A stretch of DNA of 64,000 nucleotides, taken from the NCBI GenBank assembly GCA_900175165.2, contig FWWN02000154.1:62451-126450 (forward strand), read 5' to 3'. Each line of letters starts with the position of its first letter. The first letter of the stretch is position 1. The stretch comes from Rhizomucor pusillus (taxonomy: Eukaryota; Mucoromycota; Mucoromycetes; Mucorales; Lichtheimiaceae). A program made the translations under genes and the position numbers. Below are positions 10,684 to 24,311 of this stretch, piece by piece. A model generated the notes under the pieces. That model searched no databases and was not told the DNA's origin. It saw only the letters and a list, made by a program, of their open reading frames with translations.

Positions 10684-11643
10684 ATGATCGAAGCTCAGCA
10701 AACTCCTCTGAATGTTGTTGCACTTCCAAAGCCCAAGCAGCAACAACAACAAGAGCCTTTAACCTTGGAAAAGCTCATTGAGCGTATCCACCAGATACTT
10801 GGACCCGATGGTGGTCTGGATTCTGAGCATGTTGACGCTGCTGAAATCTTCCGGCTCATGGAGTCTTACTCCTCCAACGCTAACGATTGGAGCAAATATG
10901 CGTTCTTTGATCACTCAAGGGCGTATACTCGCAATCTCGTCGACGATGGTAACGGCAAGGTGAGTTTCCGTCGTAACTGATGAAGTGGGGTTGATAGAGC
11001 AGTTGAAGCTAAAATGGTGGTTTTTCCCAGTTCAATCTGATGATTCTGGCCTGGAGTAAGGGTCAGCAAAGGTAAATGACTTTCGCTCGTGTGTGTCGCA
11101 TCAATAAAAATAACGCTCATGTGCTGTTGTTGCTGCTGTGTAAAGTCCCATCCACGATCATTCAGGTTCGCACTGCATCATGAAAGTGCTGGACGGAGAG
11201 CTGCAGGAGACACAGTATGCTTGGCCATCGGACCAGGCAGCAGCAGCAGAAACTCCCACCGAATGCACTGATGTCACAGATGCTGCTTCATCCAATGCTG
11301 AATGTCCACGTCAGACCCAATCGAAAGGCGGCAAGCCGCTCAAAATAACCAAGGACGGAATACTCAGGCCGAATCAAGTAACATACATCCACGGTACGGT
11401 AAAACTGGAGTCCGCTGATCATGTGGTTTCGTCTCGTTGCTGAAATTTTTTTTCGGTGGTATAGACAAAATTGGATTGCACCGTATTTCCAACCCCAATG
11501 CTGAACGTGGCGCCGTCTCTTTGCATCTGTATACCCCGCCGTACGAAGTCTGCAAAACCTTCGAAGCTGACACTGGCCGTGCTCGCAGCAGCGGCAAGTG
11601 CTCATTCTACACTATCCAGGGTCAGCGCTGCGTCCACCAATAG
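10684..11643 (+). CDS. CDO1: Cysteine dioxygenase type I
   Basis: This is a non-heme iron enzyme oxidising L-cysteine to cysteine sulfinate, the entry to taurine/sulfate catabolism and cysteine detoxification. The ATG at 10684 opens a frame with a short Gln run (PKQQQQQEP) before the cupin fold. Exons join as [17 protein letters not shown], giving iron ligands His-x-His and the cysteine five residues later, and [12 protein letters not shown], giving the third His. SLHLYTPP contains the tyrosine that in the animal enzyme cross-links with that cysteine; both partners are present, so the thioether cofactor can form. Compared with animal CDO there is an insertion of about 30 residues (Ala/Thr/Asp/Gln-rich, 11241-11330) between the first two histidines and the third. 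Three short introns have clean GT/AG ends. The stop is TAG at 11641-11643. It is an isolated gene; the next gene on the same strand starts 829 bp later. Confidence 0.94.
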
Positions 11644-12472
11644 CTGCTGTCCGTCGTTTTTCCTCCCTCCTCATCGTCATCGGCGTCGTCATCTGTGCAG
11701 CCGTAACTATCCCTATCGTTGTTCCCATTTCCATCTCTCTCTGTCTTCGATGTTTTATACCTACAATAAAGTAATAATTGAAATGAAAAGAGAAAGAAAG
11801 AGGTGTGAAAACCGACAATGTCTCCCGCTTCGTTTCTTGAACACCTCGTAACCACTAACAATCATGAGCGATTTCGCCATCGTTCTTCCTTTTGATTGGC
11901 TAGTGGAATTGCAATTATGTTTCCATATTTGGAAAAGCGCCAGCCTTGCGAGCTACCAGTTGGTGATTGGCTGTTTTTCTGCTCCAAGCAAATCTAGCAC
12001 AAGACATGTAAGGATACGAGCAATTGAGAATGGATATTGAACTGGTTTGCTCACAGCTAATCTTTTCGCTGGATATTACATACTCGAACAGTAGTAGCTT
12101 ATTCATATTCCTGTTATATTTCTATCCTCGAGTTTGAATACATGTTTTAGCTTTTTTTTTCACAAAAGAGTCTTGACTTGAAAAGTTGCCCTCAACAATT
12201 ACAGTGTCGTCACCTGTTACCGACGTGTGATATATGATTTTGCTGCTGCTATGCAGAAACAGGGACCAATGGCAATAGCTTCCAATTACTGGATACTCGC
12301 AGTGTATCATTGACTTTTTGTACTTACCAGTCTCTACATGAACAAATCGCTGCGTTGGGCTACACCCATTTGGCAGCTCCAGTTTCCAAAAGTAGGCATT
12401 GTACTAACTGCTTATCTGTCGCAAGTTCCTGTCCCGACACCACTCTCTTTGTCACAGATAACAACTCCCACC
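11644..12472. other. Intergenic region between CDO1 and alcohol dehydrogenase
   Basis: No gene seen. It holds the CDO1 3' UTR (an AATAAA-like cctacaataaagtaat lies at about 11761) and the promoter of the dehydrogenase, which includes a pyrimidine-rich stretch just before the ATG. Short open frames on either strand lack conservation cues. Confidence 0.45.
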
Positions 12473-13930
12473 ATGGCCAAGGATCAGTTTACAGGCTACG
12501 CAGCTCTTCAACCTCTTGATTTCAAAAGCGGCAACTCGAAGCTGGAAAGCTACACGTTTGAAGCACGTCCGCTGGATCCAGACGAGGTTGAGATCTTGGT
12601 GTCCGCTTGCGGAATGTAGGTCCTCCTCCGGGCACACACGCGTAATATGTATATAAAGACATATGCACTAACATGGCAGCTGGTCTTGATCCGACAATAC
12701 ATAGCTGCGGCTCGGATATCCACCAATTGACAGATGTAATATCCAGGCAAAAAAATGGGAGCGAGTATCCTCTCTCTAAACCGACATCTATATTTGACAG
12801 GGCTGGAAAAGAGCCAATTTTCCGTTAATACCGGGCCACGAATTCATTGGCAAGGTGACGGCAAAGGGCGATCAAGTCGACAGTTTACAAGTCGGTGATC
12901 GCGTTGGAGTCAGTCCTGTCTGCCGCAGCTGCGGTGAATGCGAACATTGCAAGGATGGTTTCGGACAGCTGTGTCCTTCCAAAGTGACAACTTACAATTC
13001 ACTGTATAAGGGCTATCGTACCTATGGTGTGAGTTTCTCACTGAAACAGTCAAGGTTTACATAGCACTGATGCCCCATATGCTATGCTAGGGATATGCAA
13101 ATAAAGTTCGCGTTCAAGCAAAGTGGGCTATCAAAATCCCATCCACCATTGGCGACGAAGAAGGAGCCCCTCTGTAAGTTTAAGCAAGATCTACATTTGC
13201 TACAGCGTGGGTAACAATATAATATTTAGGCTTTGTGCAGGCATCACGACGTAAGTCTTACTTGCTTTGAAGAAAAAACCGAGTGATGGATACCGACAAT
13301 CAACTAGATACCTTCCATTCAAGCATGAAAAGATTGGCGAATCGCACTCCGTCGGTGTAGTCGGCATTGGCGGATTGGGCCACCTGGCGGTACGAGTATC
13401 CGTCCAGGCTAACAGTTACTTGTGTGCTAACTAAGATATATGTCTAGCTGCAATGGGCGAAAGCAAAAGGCTGCAAAAGGATCGTTGCGGTCTCCAGTTC
13501 CAGCCGCAAAGCTGAGGAAGCTAAGCAGCTTGGAGCAACAGATTTTATTGCATTGGATGAGGGCGTGCCAGATGATCTACAAAAATCTGTGGACTACCTT
13601 GTTATCTGCGGATCCGGCAAATCTACAAACTGGGAACAGTTGTTTGGACTCATAAAGACACGTGGAAAACTAGTGTTCCTCGATTTACCAGAACGACCCG
13701 TGCCCTTGCTGCCGGCAACGCTTATCTATCGCCACATCTCTATCGTTGCTACCTTTGTTGGCAGCCACGAGGATCTAAACGAGATGCTGGCATTCGCTAG
13801 CGAGAAGGGCGTCAGACCTTGGATCGAAACTGTAGGCAACTCTTTGGAAGACGTGAATCGTGGTATTGAAAACATGGCGAATGGCAAGGCACACTACAGA
13901 ATCGTCATTTCCGGTGAAGGCCGAGAATAG
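12473..13930 (+). CDS. Zinc-dependent alcohol dehydrogenase, ADH6/cinnamyl-alcohol-dehydrogenase type
   Basis: This is a medium-chain NADP(H)-dependent dehydrogenase reducing or oxidising a range of aldehydes and alcohols. The ATG at 12473 has an ACCATGG context. Across the first intron the sequence reads ACGICGSDIHQLTDGW, with the catalytic-zinc Cys. IPGHEFIGKV supplies the His/Glu. The structural zinc site is CRSCGECEHCKDGFGQLC. The cofactor fold is GVVGIGGLGHLALQWAK, followed by SSSSRK. A Ser/Arg/Lys-rich loop at that place in this family favours NADP over NAD. The protein ends MANGKAHYRIVISGEG, a characteristic ADH6-type C-terminus. Five or six short introns interrupt it. The stop is TAG at 13928-13930, 101 bp from the end of YTM1 on the opposite strand. 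The subfamily is clear; the physiological substrate is not. Confidence 0.93.
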
Positions 13931-14031
13931 AACAAAATAGCTAGATTTTTTTTTCATCCTTTTCTAATACGCGAGAAGGAAATATATAAATCCGATGAGA
14001 ATTTACAGTAGTGTGATGCGTAAACGATTTA

Positions 14032-15818
14032 TTAATGCGCGTTAGTTTTAAATATTTGCAATTTCTTGTCTTCACCACCGCAAACAATCTGATCTCCACT
14101 CCAGTCTACTGACAGGACCTTCTTGCTAGAAGAATCATCGTTGTCGTCAGCGTTTACAGTGTATAATGGGCCCTTGCTTCTAATATCCCAAACGCGGACT
14201 GTTGCGTCGTAAGAACCTGAACACAGCGTGTATTCTGATTTTGGCGACCATGACACAGAAGAGATCCATCCAGTGTGCCCTCGCAAAGCAAGCTTTACGT
14301 TTGTACCATCTGCGTTGTTTTGATAAGCGCTCGTGATGCTACCGATACATGGCATATTTTTTTCCATACCTTCTGAGCGAGGATCCCATAATCTGAGCAC
14401 GTTGTCAGTGTGTCCTGTCGCTATCAATCGGGAGTGCGCGGAGTAATCGACATCCAGAACCACCTTTTCACAGTTCTTGGTAACCAAGTTTGTTTCGTTT
14501 TCAACGTCCCATGATCGAATGGAATGATCCCAACCGCCTGTGTATACAACATTGCTGTCCGTAGCATCAAATGTAACTGCGTTGACAGCACCAACGTGTC
14601 CTTCCAGAGTGAGCGCTTTTGCCTACAACACCGTTTCATTACTTGGATGCTCTTTTCTCTTCAGACTTTTGCTTTTTACCTTTATTGTTCTTTCTGGCTC
14701 TTCGACCTTTTTCCGCTTTTTGGATGGAGCTTCCTGGCTAGCAATAGGTGGTATTTCGCTTTCCATAGGCTCTGCTGTTGTCCATACTTTAACAGTTCCA
14801 TCAGCGGAAGCACTTGCAACCTGAAGAAAGGATTGTGTTAAAATCACACGAGCAACAGTTGATGGTAATCAGCACGTACATATTGATACTGTGCATCAAC
14901 TGCAATCGACTCTACAGTCGCCTTGTGACCCTTGCATTCGTATAAGATTGTCGGTGATTCTCCAGATTCATTGTACTAGATGCAAAATATCAATGTCAGA
15001 GGGCAGGGAATGAGAGCTTCAAAAAGCAAAAGCATATCCAACCTTCCATGCAAGTATGCTGTGATCGAGTGAGCCGCTGAACACCAGTATATCTTCATCT
15101 TCTGGTTTTTTTTTTTGCCAGTCAATTACACATGACTAATCATGTCATCACGTTGCTTACACAAAGAATTTACCTGGTTTTGAGCCAAATGCAACGCTTT
15201 TTACTGCATCCTTGTGTCCGATAAATGTTGCCACGCATTCTCCCGAAGAGTTCCACAGTCGAGCCATATTATCGTACGATCCAGTCAAGTACAGACTACT
15301 CGATTTAGGTTTATATATACCCCATCTTTATCTCGTATTCCACAACAAACGTACCCATGTCGCGCTTTAACAGAGCTGATCCAATCATCGTGCTGAAATG
15401 CTGCCAGAGACTGTGGTGGAAGCATCGACTCGACATACTCGATCGTCAGGACGTTTTCCTGCGTGAAATGTAACTTGTTAAGCCTGCTGCATTAAACTAA
15501 CTTATCACATAAATAAATACCGTTGAAAGGCGGTGGTCAAGCAGGTATTGAGCAATGCTTGTTCTTAAGATCTCGCCTTCAATGAGGAAATCAAACGGTA
15601 CCGGTTTCTCTGTTGCAGATATTAGAACACATTTTATGGTCCCTGAATAGATCGATCTACTCAGTATACTTGCCATAACCAAGCATGCTGTTGACAATGC
15701 CAGATAATCCATATCGTCTCAACTCGGCCGGCACCAGAATAGCGGTATCTGGCACAACGTGCTTTGTCTGCTGGGTGACGAACCGAACTTGAACTTGCTG
15801 CTGTCCTCCCTGCTCCAT
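14032..15818 (-). CDS. YTM1: Ribosome biogenesis WD-repeat protein YTM1/WDR12
   Basis: This is a component of the Ytm1-Erb1-Nop7 (PeBoW) complex needed for 60S subunit maturation in the nucleolus. The ATG at 15818 starts MEQGGQQQVQVRFVTQQ, leading into the NLE (ubiquitin-like) domain: VVPDTAILVPAELRRYGLS, VNSMLGYGK, PVPFDFLIEGEILRTS. This is the region that binds the Rea1 MIDAS domain. A beta-propeller follows with WD-type repeats such as DWISSVKARHG, LATGHTDNVLRLWDPRS and YDATVRVWDIRSKG. A Lys/Arg-rich acidic insertion (KKRKKVEEPE) lies between propeller blades, as in other YTM1 proteins. The C-terminus is LQIFKTNAH with stop TAA at 14032-14034. Multiple introns are inferred. Its start codon lies 152 bp from SPC24 on the other strand, so both genes probably share one bidirectional promoter. 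Confidence 0.94.
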
Positions 15819-15970
15819 TGAACTTGGGTTATTAAAAGGGTTCACTTTGAATCGAGAAATTCCAAGTATCAAATTTGGTGGCTTTTCGTTCGCTCTGCCT
15901 TGCATGGGCGCGCGCGCACAGGTCTGCAGGAATAATCATCTCTCTTGTATTACCCTTCTTCAGCTTCTTC
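15819..15970. promoter_or_regulatory. Short bidirectional promoter YTM1 / SPC24
   Basis: Only 152 bp separate the two start codons, which face away from each other, so this segment must carry both promoters. A GC-rich alternating stretch (ggcgcgcgcgcac) lies near its middle at about 15907-15919. No TATA box is evident, as expected for housekeeping genes. Confidence 0.6.
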
Positions 15971-16755
15971 ATGACAACCGCCAATGACGTTGACTTTGAG
16001 GAATTACTGACACGTTTCGATCGAGTGACAAAGACGCTCGCTGATGCACCTTTGGACCAACATTTGGGCGAAGCAAAAGATATCGCGCGCCAGATACAAG
16101 TGACTCTGGACGCAAAGACGGAAGCGTCGAGCGAGAACCTAGCAGGTACTTTAAGATTCCTTCTTTCGACAGTGACCATAAATTTTTTACTTTCTTTTTT
16201 CTTTTAGAACTGCAAGCAGAGTATAGTCGGTTGCAAGCAAAAGAGTCCGAATTAGCAGCAGACCTCGAAGCTACGACGCGACGATGCCAGGATGCCAGCG
16301 GGACACAGAAGCAGACGCTAGAGTCATCGATAAGCGAAGAAGAGCAGTCCATACAATCTCTCCAGGAGGAAATTAGTAGATTGAAGCAAGAACTTTACAA
16401 ATACGATGATGTTGATGATATGAATGCTATGGATCCTACCTAGTAAGAAAAATGCGGAATATCTGATAACGAAAAGAAATGATTGTTGACTCCCTCTTCA
16501 TTGATATATAGTCTGCAGCTGTTGATCTACCGTGGACTAGGCATAAGAATGATTCAAGGCGAAGACGGTACCTTCTCAAAGATACGGCTAAGTACGCTCT
16601 AATGGACGAAGTTTGTGTGTATATCAAAGTTCTAATCGGTCTCGCATATAGTTTCAGATGACAAACGTAACATCCACGAATATCAGGCCAAGGATTATAC
16701 CCCTTACTTCGTAGCAAAGTATATCTGGGATTACATTGCATATAAAGAAGATTAA
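15971..16755 (+). CDS. SPC24: Kinetochore protein SPC24 (NDC80 complex)
   Basis: This is a subunit of the NDC80 complex that links kinetochores to spindle microtubules; Spc24 pairs with Spc25 and contacts the inner kinetochore. The spliced protein is about 197 residues, the usual size. The ATG at 15971 opens an N-terminal segment (DVDFEELLTRFDRV), followed by a long heptad-rich coiled coil (about residues 55-125: LQAEYSRLQAKESELAADLE, then EEEQSIQSLQEEISRLKQEL). The small C-terminal globular domain reads YLQLLIYRGLGIRMIQ and ends in YTPYFVAKYIWDYI, the most recognisable Spc24 block. Three introns have clean phases (GTACTT/TTTTAG, GTAAGA/ATATAG, GTACGC/ATATAG). The stop is TAA at 16753-16755. 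SPC24 is fast-evolving, so this rests on architecture and the C-terminal motif; a database profile would settle it. Confidence 0.85.
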
Positions 16756-19529
16756 AAGTTTATATCATTCCTAAAGTCAAAAACACGTGCAGACCCAAAT
16801 ATTCAAGATAAGCAGGATCTCAAAGAGTGAAATGATGATTGGCTTTTATTGAATCTTATGAAGGAAAATCCGCATACTCGACTGTCATTCATCATTAAAC
16901 ACAAAGCAACAGCCATTATGCATTTTTGATTTATTGAAATACCTCAGTATATACAATGTGTCGAATGGTATATCGAGGGAAAGAATTTGGTGTTCGTGTC
17001 ATAAAGAAGAGGAAACACAGGAAAGCGAAACATATAGTTGACTGTGGTAAAAGACCGGTGAAGGAAGGTAAAAGCTCCTTAGAAACTGGTTGCAAATTTT
17101 TCGATATCTCTTGCTTGGATAAAATATAAGCAACCTATTGTATCGGATGCTCTGCTCCTTCTTTTTACGGCAGGATTCCAGATCGACGCTACTATAGGAC
17201 GAGTTGGTATTGTTACTCGAGTCCTCAGTCTCATTCGTAGCCCGGGGTCTTCTGACCAACTCTATTAAAAAGGTGTTAGTGAATAATTTTCAAGCACAAA
17301 TAGGCTATCTATGGATCCCTACCTTGCTGTGTTGGTGCTGGCATTGTCATTTTCACAATACCGCCGGTAATGACGGCTCCCACGGTGGAACCACTCACTT
17401 TGACAGTGCCGCTACTACCACTACTGGCACCTGAAGATCCGCTGTTTTTGTTGGATTGAAAGCGATCCGAAGTTGATTGTAGTGAGGACGGTTACGGAAC
17501 AACCGTTTCCTTCACGGTCTATTTCGAATTTGTGCGATAAATATAAATAGCTAGGCAAAGGCCGTTAATTCTTGTATACCTTCCATGATCCCAACAGCTC
17601 TTTTGCCTTCAAATATTGCCATGAATGAGCTGACAAACTCTGTGCCATTATCGGATTGCAGCACGCTTGGAAAGTTGGAAGTCACAGAATACCTTTGCTA
17701 GAGAATCATAATGGTCTCTGCTTGCTTGTTTAACGTGGGCCTTTGATCCGGCTTTTATCGCCTCTTCAAGAAGGTTTTTGAGCGCGTGGAGGGGTCGATG
17801 TCAGTCCAAAGCGGGATCCTTCCTCTCAACAATTTCATAAGCGCTTTGTATGTTCCATTTGTCGGGATTTTTTCCCGTTAAGGAAGTAGCCATGGTTTCC
17901 CATGCTGAAGAGACGGAAAAAGAGAGGGAAAGGTTACAGAATCGACATCGTGGGGCTCAAAACATGGGTCAATACTTGTATAACTGTGAGTTTAGCCCAG
18001 AGAACTAACGGAACAACCTGTGACTGTTGGGTGCTGCGTCCCAGAGAATCGCGCGAAGTCATCCGCGTCGAGCATCAGCGAGAAAGAGCCAGGGTGGTAG
18101 TGGTGGTCAAACGCGGTAGATTATGACCAGCTGCCCATAAGAATACATTCCTCTAGGGAAGCACCGAGACAGGACCAGATCGGGTACCGAGAAGATTCGC
18201 CCTCCAAGGACCGGGAAAGCAAGCGTCGAATCCAGTCAGAGGTAGTGTCTGTGGTGATAGGAGAGCTGGCCGGAACCGGGTTGACATAGAAGGCATATCA
18301 TTGGGCGGTCGCTCGCAGCAGGATTGTCACGTAGAGCAAGAAAAGCTTGGACTGGACGGAGCGAAGAGTCCGAGGCGAGTGGGCTGTTGACTAGAGCCTT
18401 GATGGTCCGTTGACCACGGTGCCGTTTTTTAAAACAATGAATAGAGAGGTGTAGGCAGCCAGACTCATCTTTCCGACAGCCCGTCAGATGGACCTCTGTA
18501 GGAATCCGAGGGTCACGAGGGCTATTCCAGTCCTGTCGTCATTGCATCGAGGCATTCTTGAGACGAAAAAGTGCTTGGGTGTAAAGATTAATAAAGATGG
18601 CTATCGTCGCCGCACACGTGCTGTGCTTATCTCAGCGCTAGCACCAATAAGCCGGATTGACCTCGTGAAAATATGAGGTGCTTCCTGAGTCTTCTCATGG
18701 TATGCTAACGCTTCGCACAGCTTGTCCTAATGGCGTATAAGTAAATGCCTATCCTCGAACGAAAACGTTCTCGAAAGTAGCGACTCACAGGGTCATGCTA
18801 TGCGTCCAAATGCTGTTGGGAATCCAGGGCGTTAAAAAACCTTTTTGTGGCAGTCTTGGCAGATTTGCTCGGCCGAGGCGGTGAGGGAGGCTTCTATGGG
18901 TTGATGTCTCGCATCATTTACGACAATCTCGTGTTTGGCTCGAAGACAATTAATACCTCGAGTAGTACGAAAGCCTCCGACTACCGTTAACTCATTACTG
19001 GCGTTCTGAACGAGCTTGACAAGCACAACGTACGTGGATTCAATCCGATAATGGACAATATTCATTGTGCTCGAAGATCCTGAGACTTGCGTCGCAAGTA
19101 GAGGGGATCGATGCGTCTACCTGCCTCTTGTTCCCTGTTCTTGAACCCCATCGAGAAATGCTGGTCAAAGGTCAAGTCAGGTATCTGAAGCCAGAGATTG
19201 CATGAAAATGAGACATCGACGGAAAGGGTCTTATAATGAGCTCGGAAGGTCACATATAAATAATGAGCTTCGTGGCTGGATAGAGCATTCCTTGCCCCTT
19301 TTTCCCTTTGTGCCAAGTGCTCCTAGTGAAACTCTCCAAATCATTCTCGGCAGTTGCGCCAAATTAACCAATCACATCGCGCCGAAAACACTGTATACTC
19401 TTGTTTGCGCCATGCAGCTGCTGCAATAGCTCCGCCGATGGAATTCACGTGAGTGGGAGGTGTTGAATCAGGCGACTTTTGCGCTTTTCATCTACCGCAG
19501 ATTTGCTTTGTTCTATTATCGCTTATACA
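16756..19529. other. Gene-poor region with degraded retroelement-like DNA
   Basis: 2.8 kb without a supportable intact gene between SPC24 and SNF1. Base composition is visibly more GC-rich from about 17.9 to 18.5 kb than in the flanking intergenic DNA. A broken integrase-like sequence lies on the minus strand (17580-17894, separate entry). Further minus-strand open frames at 18832-19316 are unrecognised and adjoin each other in different frames, consistent with a decayed element. I found no clear long terminal repeats by eye. Confidence 0.5.
17580..17894 (-). pseudogene. Broken retroelement integrase-like fragment
   Basis: Reading leftwards from an ATG at 17894, one frame gives a charged helical segment (DKWNIQSAYEIVERKD), interrupted by a stop, then SLAKVFCDF. 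A shift to another frame then gives PSVLQSDNGTEFVSSFM. The SDNGTEF block is the conserved second catalytic Asp region of retroviral-type (Ty3-like) integrases, and FCDF before it fits the same family. The frame change and in-frame stops show it is not functional. No reverse transcriptase or protease was recognised nearby, so element class is tentative. A real integrase match covering only about 60 residues could also be a remnant of a DDE transposase. Confidence 0.5.
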
Positions 19530-22066
<2,537 letters not shown>

Positions 22067-22193
22067 TTAATAAAATTCATGGTGATTATATATGCAATGA
22101 AAAAAACCTTTCTTGTTTATTCACAACTTACACAAGGAAGAGGACGGGAGGAGATATATATGTATATGTATGTACATTAGAAGCAAGTCTTTT

Positions 22194-23239
22194 CTACCGT
22201 GGTTTAATGTATGGACCGAATCGTTCTCGCTCCTTTCTCGCCTTTACATCCAAGTTACGTTCCTTCCATGAACTCTTTCGGAGCTTGATCGGTCTGTTAC
22301 CAACATATTTACCTATCAATCACCCTTCATGTTAGAAACCTCTACGTAAAAACACATCAAAGTATATGGTCTTGTCTTACCATTCATTTCTCTCCATGCT
22401 TTCACGAAATCGTTTGGATCCTTGAAACTAAGGAATCCATAGCCACGTGTTTTTCCAGTGCGCTTGTCTCTCACTACTCGTGTGCGCTGCAGACTCGGGT
22501 ACTTTGAAAATGCTTTAAACAGCAGCTCATCCGTCACTTCGTTGCCGAGATCACCTGCAAACAGGCGAAAATCATTGTCGTCCCATTCCTGCAGAGTCGG
22601 GTCCTCCCAGACTTCGCCCGCTGCGCTTCTCACAACCGCCTTTTTCTTCTTTTTGGACTTCTCTTCTGGTTCATTCTTTGCGTTGGGACCCGTGTAGCCT
22701 GACGTGGAAACTGCGGGAGGCGTGTTGCTGGATCCTGCTGCTCCTGCTCCAGACGCTGCAGGCGACGCCGTCTTATTAGCTTGTGGATTGTAAATCATAG
22801 CTTGCATGGCCGGATTGTACGTCGCTTGCTGCGTCGCAGCTTCTATGGGTGAAATGGTGTTCCGGGGTATCGCAGTAGAAGGTGTACTCTTTACAGAAGC
22901 TGCCGTGGGTGGTGTAGCGGTATGACTGCTGCTGCTTGTACCAGCAGCAGCAGTAGCAGTAGCAGCGTTGCCGTAGTACTGTGCATAGTAGTTTGGATCA
23001 TAGTAGTATTGCTGCGATGCCGCATCGTACACGTAGCCAGCAGAAGCATCGGTGTACGCCCCTGTGCTATAATCATAGCCGTAAAAGTACTGGTTCGGAT
23101 CAGTGTAATAATCGGTGCCAGATGCCGCAGAATTACTACCAGCACCGTCAGTAGTAGTAGTAGTAGTACCATCGGTCGACATTCCCGCACGAACAGTGAA
23201 CAAGCTGTACAGTATTTTCTGGAATTCAAAGGCGCCCAT
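22194..23239 (-). CDS. RBM42: RRM protein of the RBM42 family
   Basis: This is an RNA-binding protein with a single C-terminal RRM, similar to animal RBM42, which binds hnRNP K and spliceosomal components. The N-terminal two thirds is low complexity: a Thr run, then Tyr/Ala/Asp-rich segments (YYYDPNYYAQYYGN), then Ala/Ser/Pro. The RRM begins at FRLFAGDLGNEVTDELL (RNP2) and contains TRGYGFLSFKDPNDF (RNP1). After the last intron it continues KYVGNRPIKLRKSSWKER and ends ERFGPYIKPR, the diagnostic RBM42 tail. The stop is TAG at 22194-22196. The first in-frame ATG is 23239, in a good context (AAAATGG). An internal ATG at 23182 (MSTDG) is an equally sensible start, because the 19 residues before it look unlike the rest. 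The upstream side faces transposon relics. Confidence 0.9.
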
Positions 23240-23389
23240 TTTAAAGAATCGCTAAATCTCTGTCTAAATTTTTTGATCACCAAGTCGGCTTTGCAGACAA
23301 AAGTCGCATGATTTGACAACGCATTGCGAAGCAGCAATACAAGATTTCTTTATTCACGCAAGTCTCGAAACAGTCTACGAAATGTCGAG

Positions 23390-24110
23390 CGAGTCCTTGG
23401 AAGTTACTGAGATGCAACTTATCACAAGTCTCGCCGATCCTTCGTGAGTGTCTCATCTGAAAACTGGGAGCGGTTGACTTTGCTCTTGACAATGGACCAA
23501 AACTGCTCAATTTGATTGAGCTCCGGGAGAGTATGGTGGCAGGTAGATGAAGCGATGGCCTCTTGAAACGATATATGTACCGACATCCTTGGAGGTATGA
23601 ACAGGGGCATTATCCATGACCGATGATGGCATTTCATGTGTGGATATTGGTCCATTTCATCGCGGGTTGCTTTTATGAAGCTGAGATAGTGGCCTTTACC
23701 GTACCAGTCGTGAGGGCTTTTCCCTGGCCGAGCGCTCTCTTCTTCTTTGGTGCCTGTGGCGTTCGAAGGCAGATACGAATGATAACGGCTGTAGAGATAG
23801 CTCCCAGAATGGTCGTCGTTTTCGCTCGGCTCGTAGGAGCGACAACAATTGCATTCTCGCCTTTTTGGGACCACCCATGGTTCGTCTCATATTGATATGA
23901 AAGGTGGATTCGTCTAAGAAAACGCAATTCGACATAAAGTCCATATCCGTACTGCACCATTGATGCACCCAATCATACCAGTTCTGAATAGGGCGATCGC
24001 CCATCCATGCAAGACGCAATCAACACCTTGTGCTACCTCAAGGCCACAAACCGGGCTCTGGAAGCCGAGAAGAAACTTTCTGTCGACGTGCTTGAAATTT
24101 CGCAAGTTGC
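23390..24110 (-). mobile_element. Degenerate Tc1/mariner (IS630-like) DDE transposase
   Basis: Reading leftwards, a frame gives NCVFLDESTFHINMRR, the first catalytic Asp block of Mucoromycota Tc1/mariner transposases. KKGENAIVVAPTSR and TTTILGAIS follow in a neighbouring frame. A third frame gives VMDNAPVHTSKDV, the second Asp, then IYLPPYSP. A single-base frame change inside the codons for the SPELN block is then followed by LNQIEQFWSIVKSKVNRS, the Glu block. All three acidic residues are thus still recognisable, but at least three frame changes separate them, so it cannot make active transposase. Introns cannot explain all the shifts because the conserved blocks abut. This looks like a fairly young relic. 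Confidence 0.75.
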
Positions 24111-24311
24111 ATGGGCAAAAACTGCCTCACTTTATTCAAGCTAATTGAAAATAGCCAAAAGGATATCTACGATGGCTGTTCTTCTGATATCCTCTCAAGA
24201 AGCGAAGAATGCTCTCGTAGCTTGCTTATCAACCCTTGCCCCATAGCTTACAAGAGGTTTGTACGGAGATGTGACCATTACATGACCTATCCCCCGAGCG
24301 ATATATAATTA

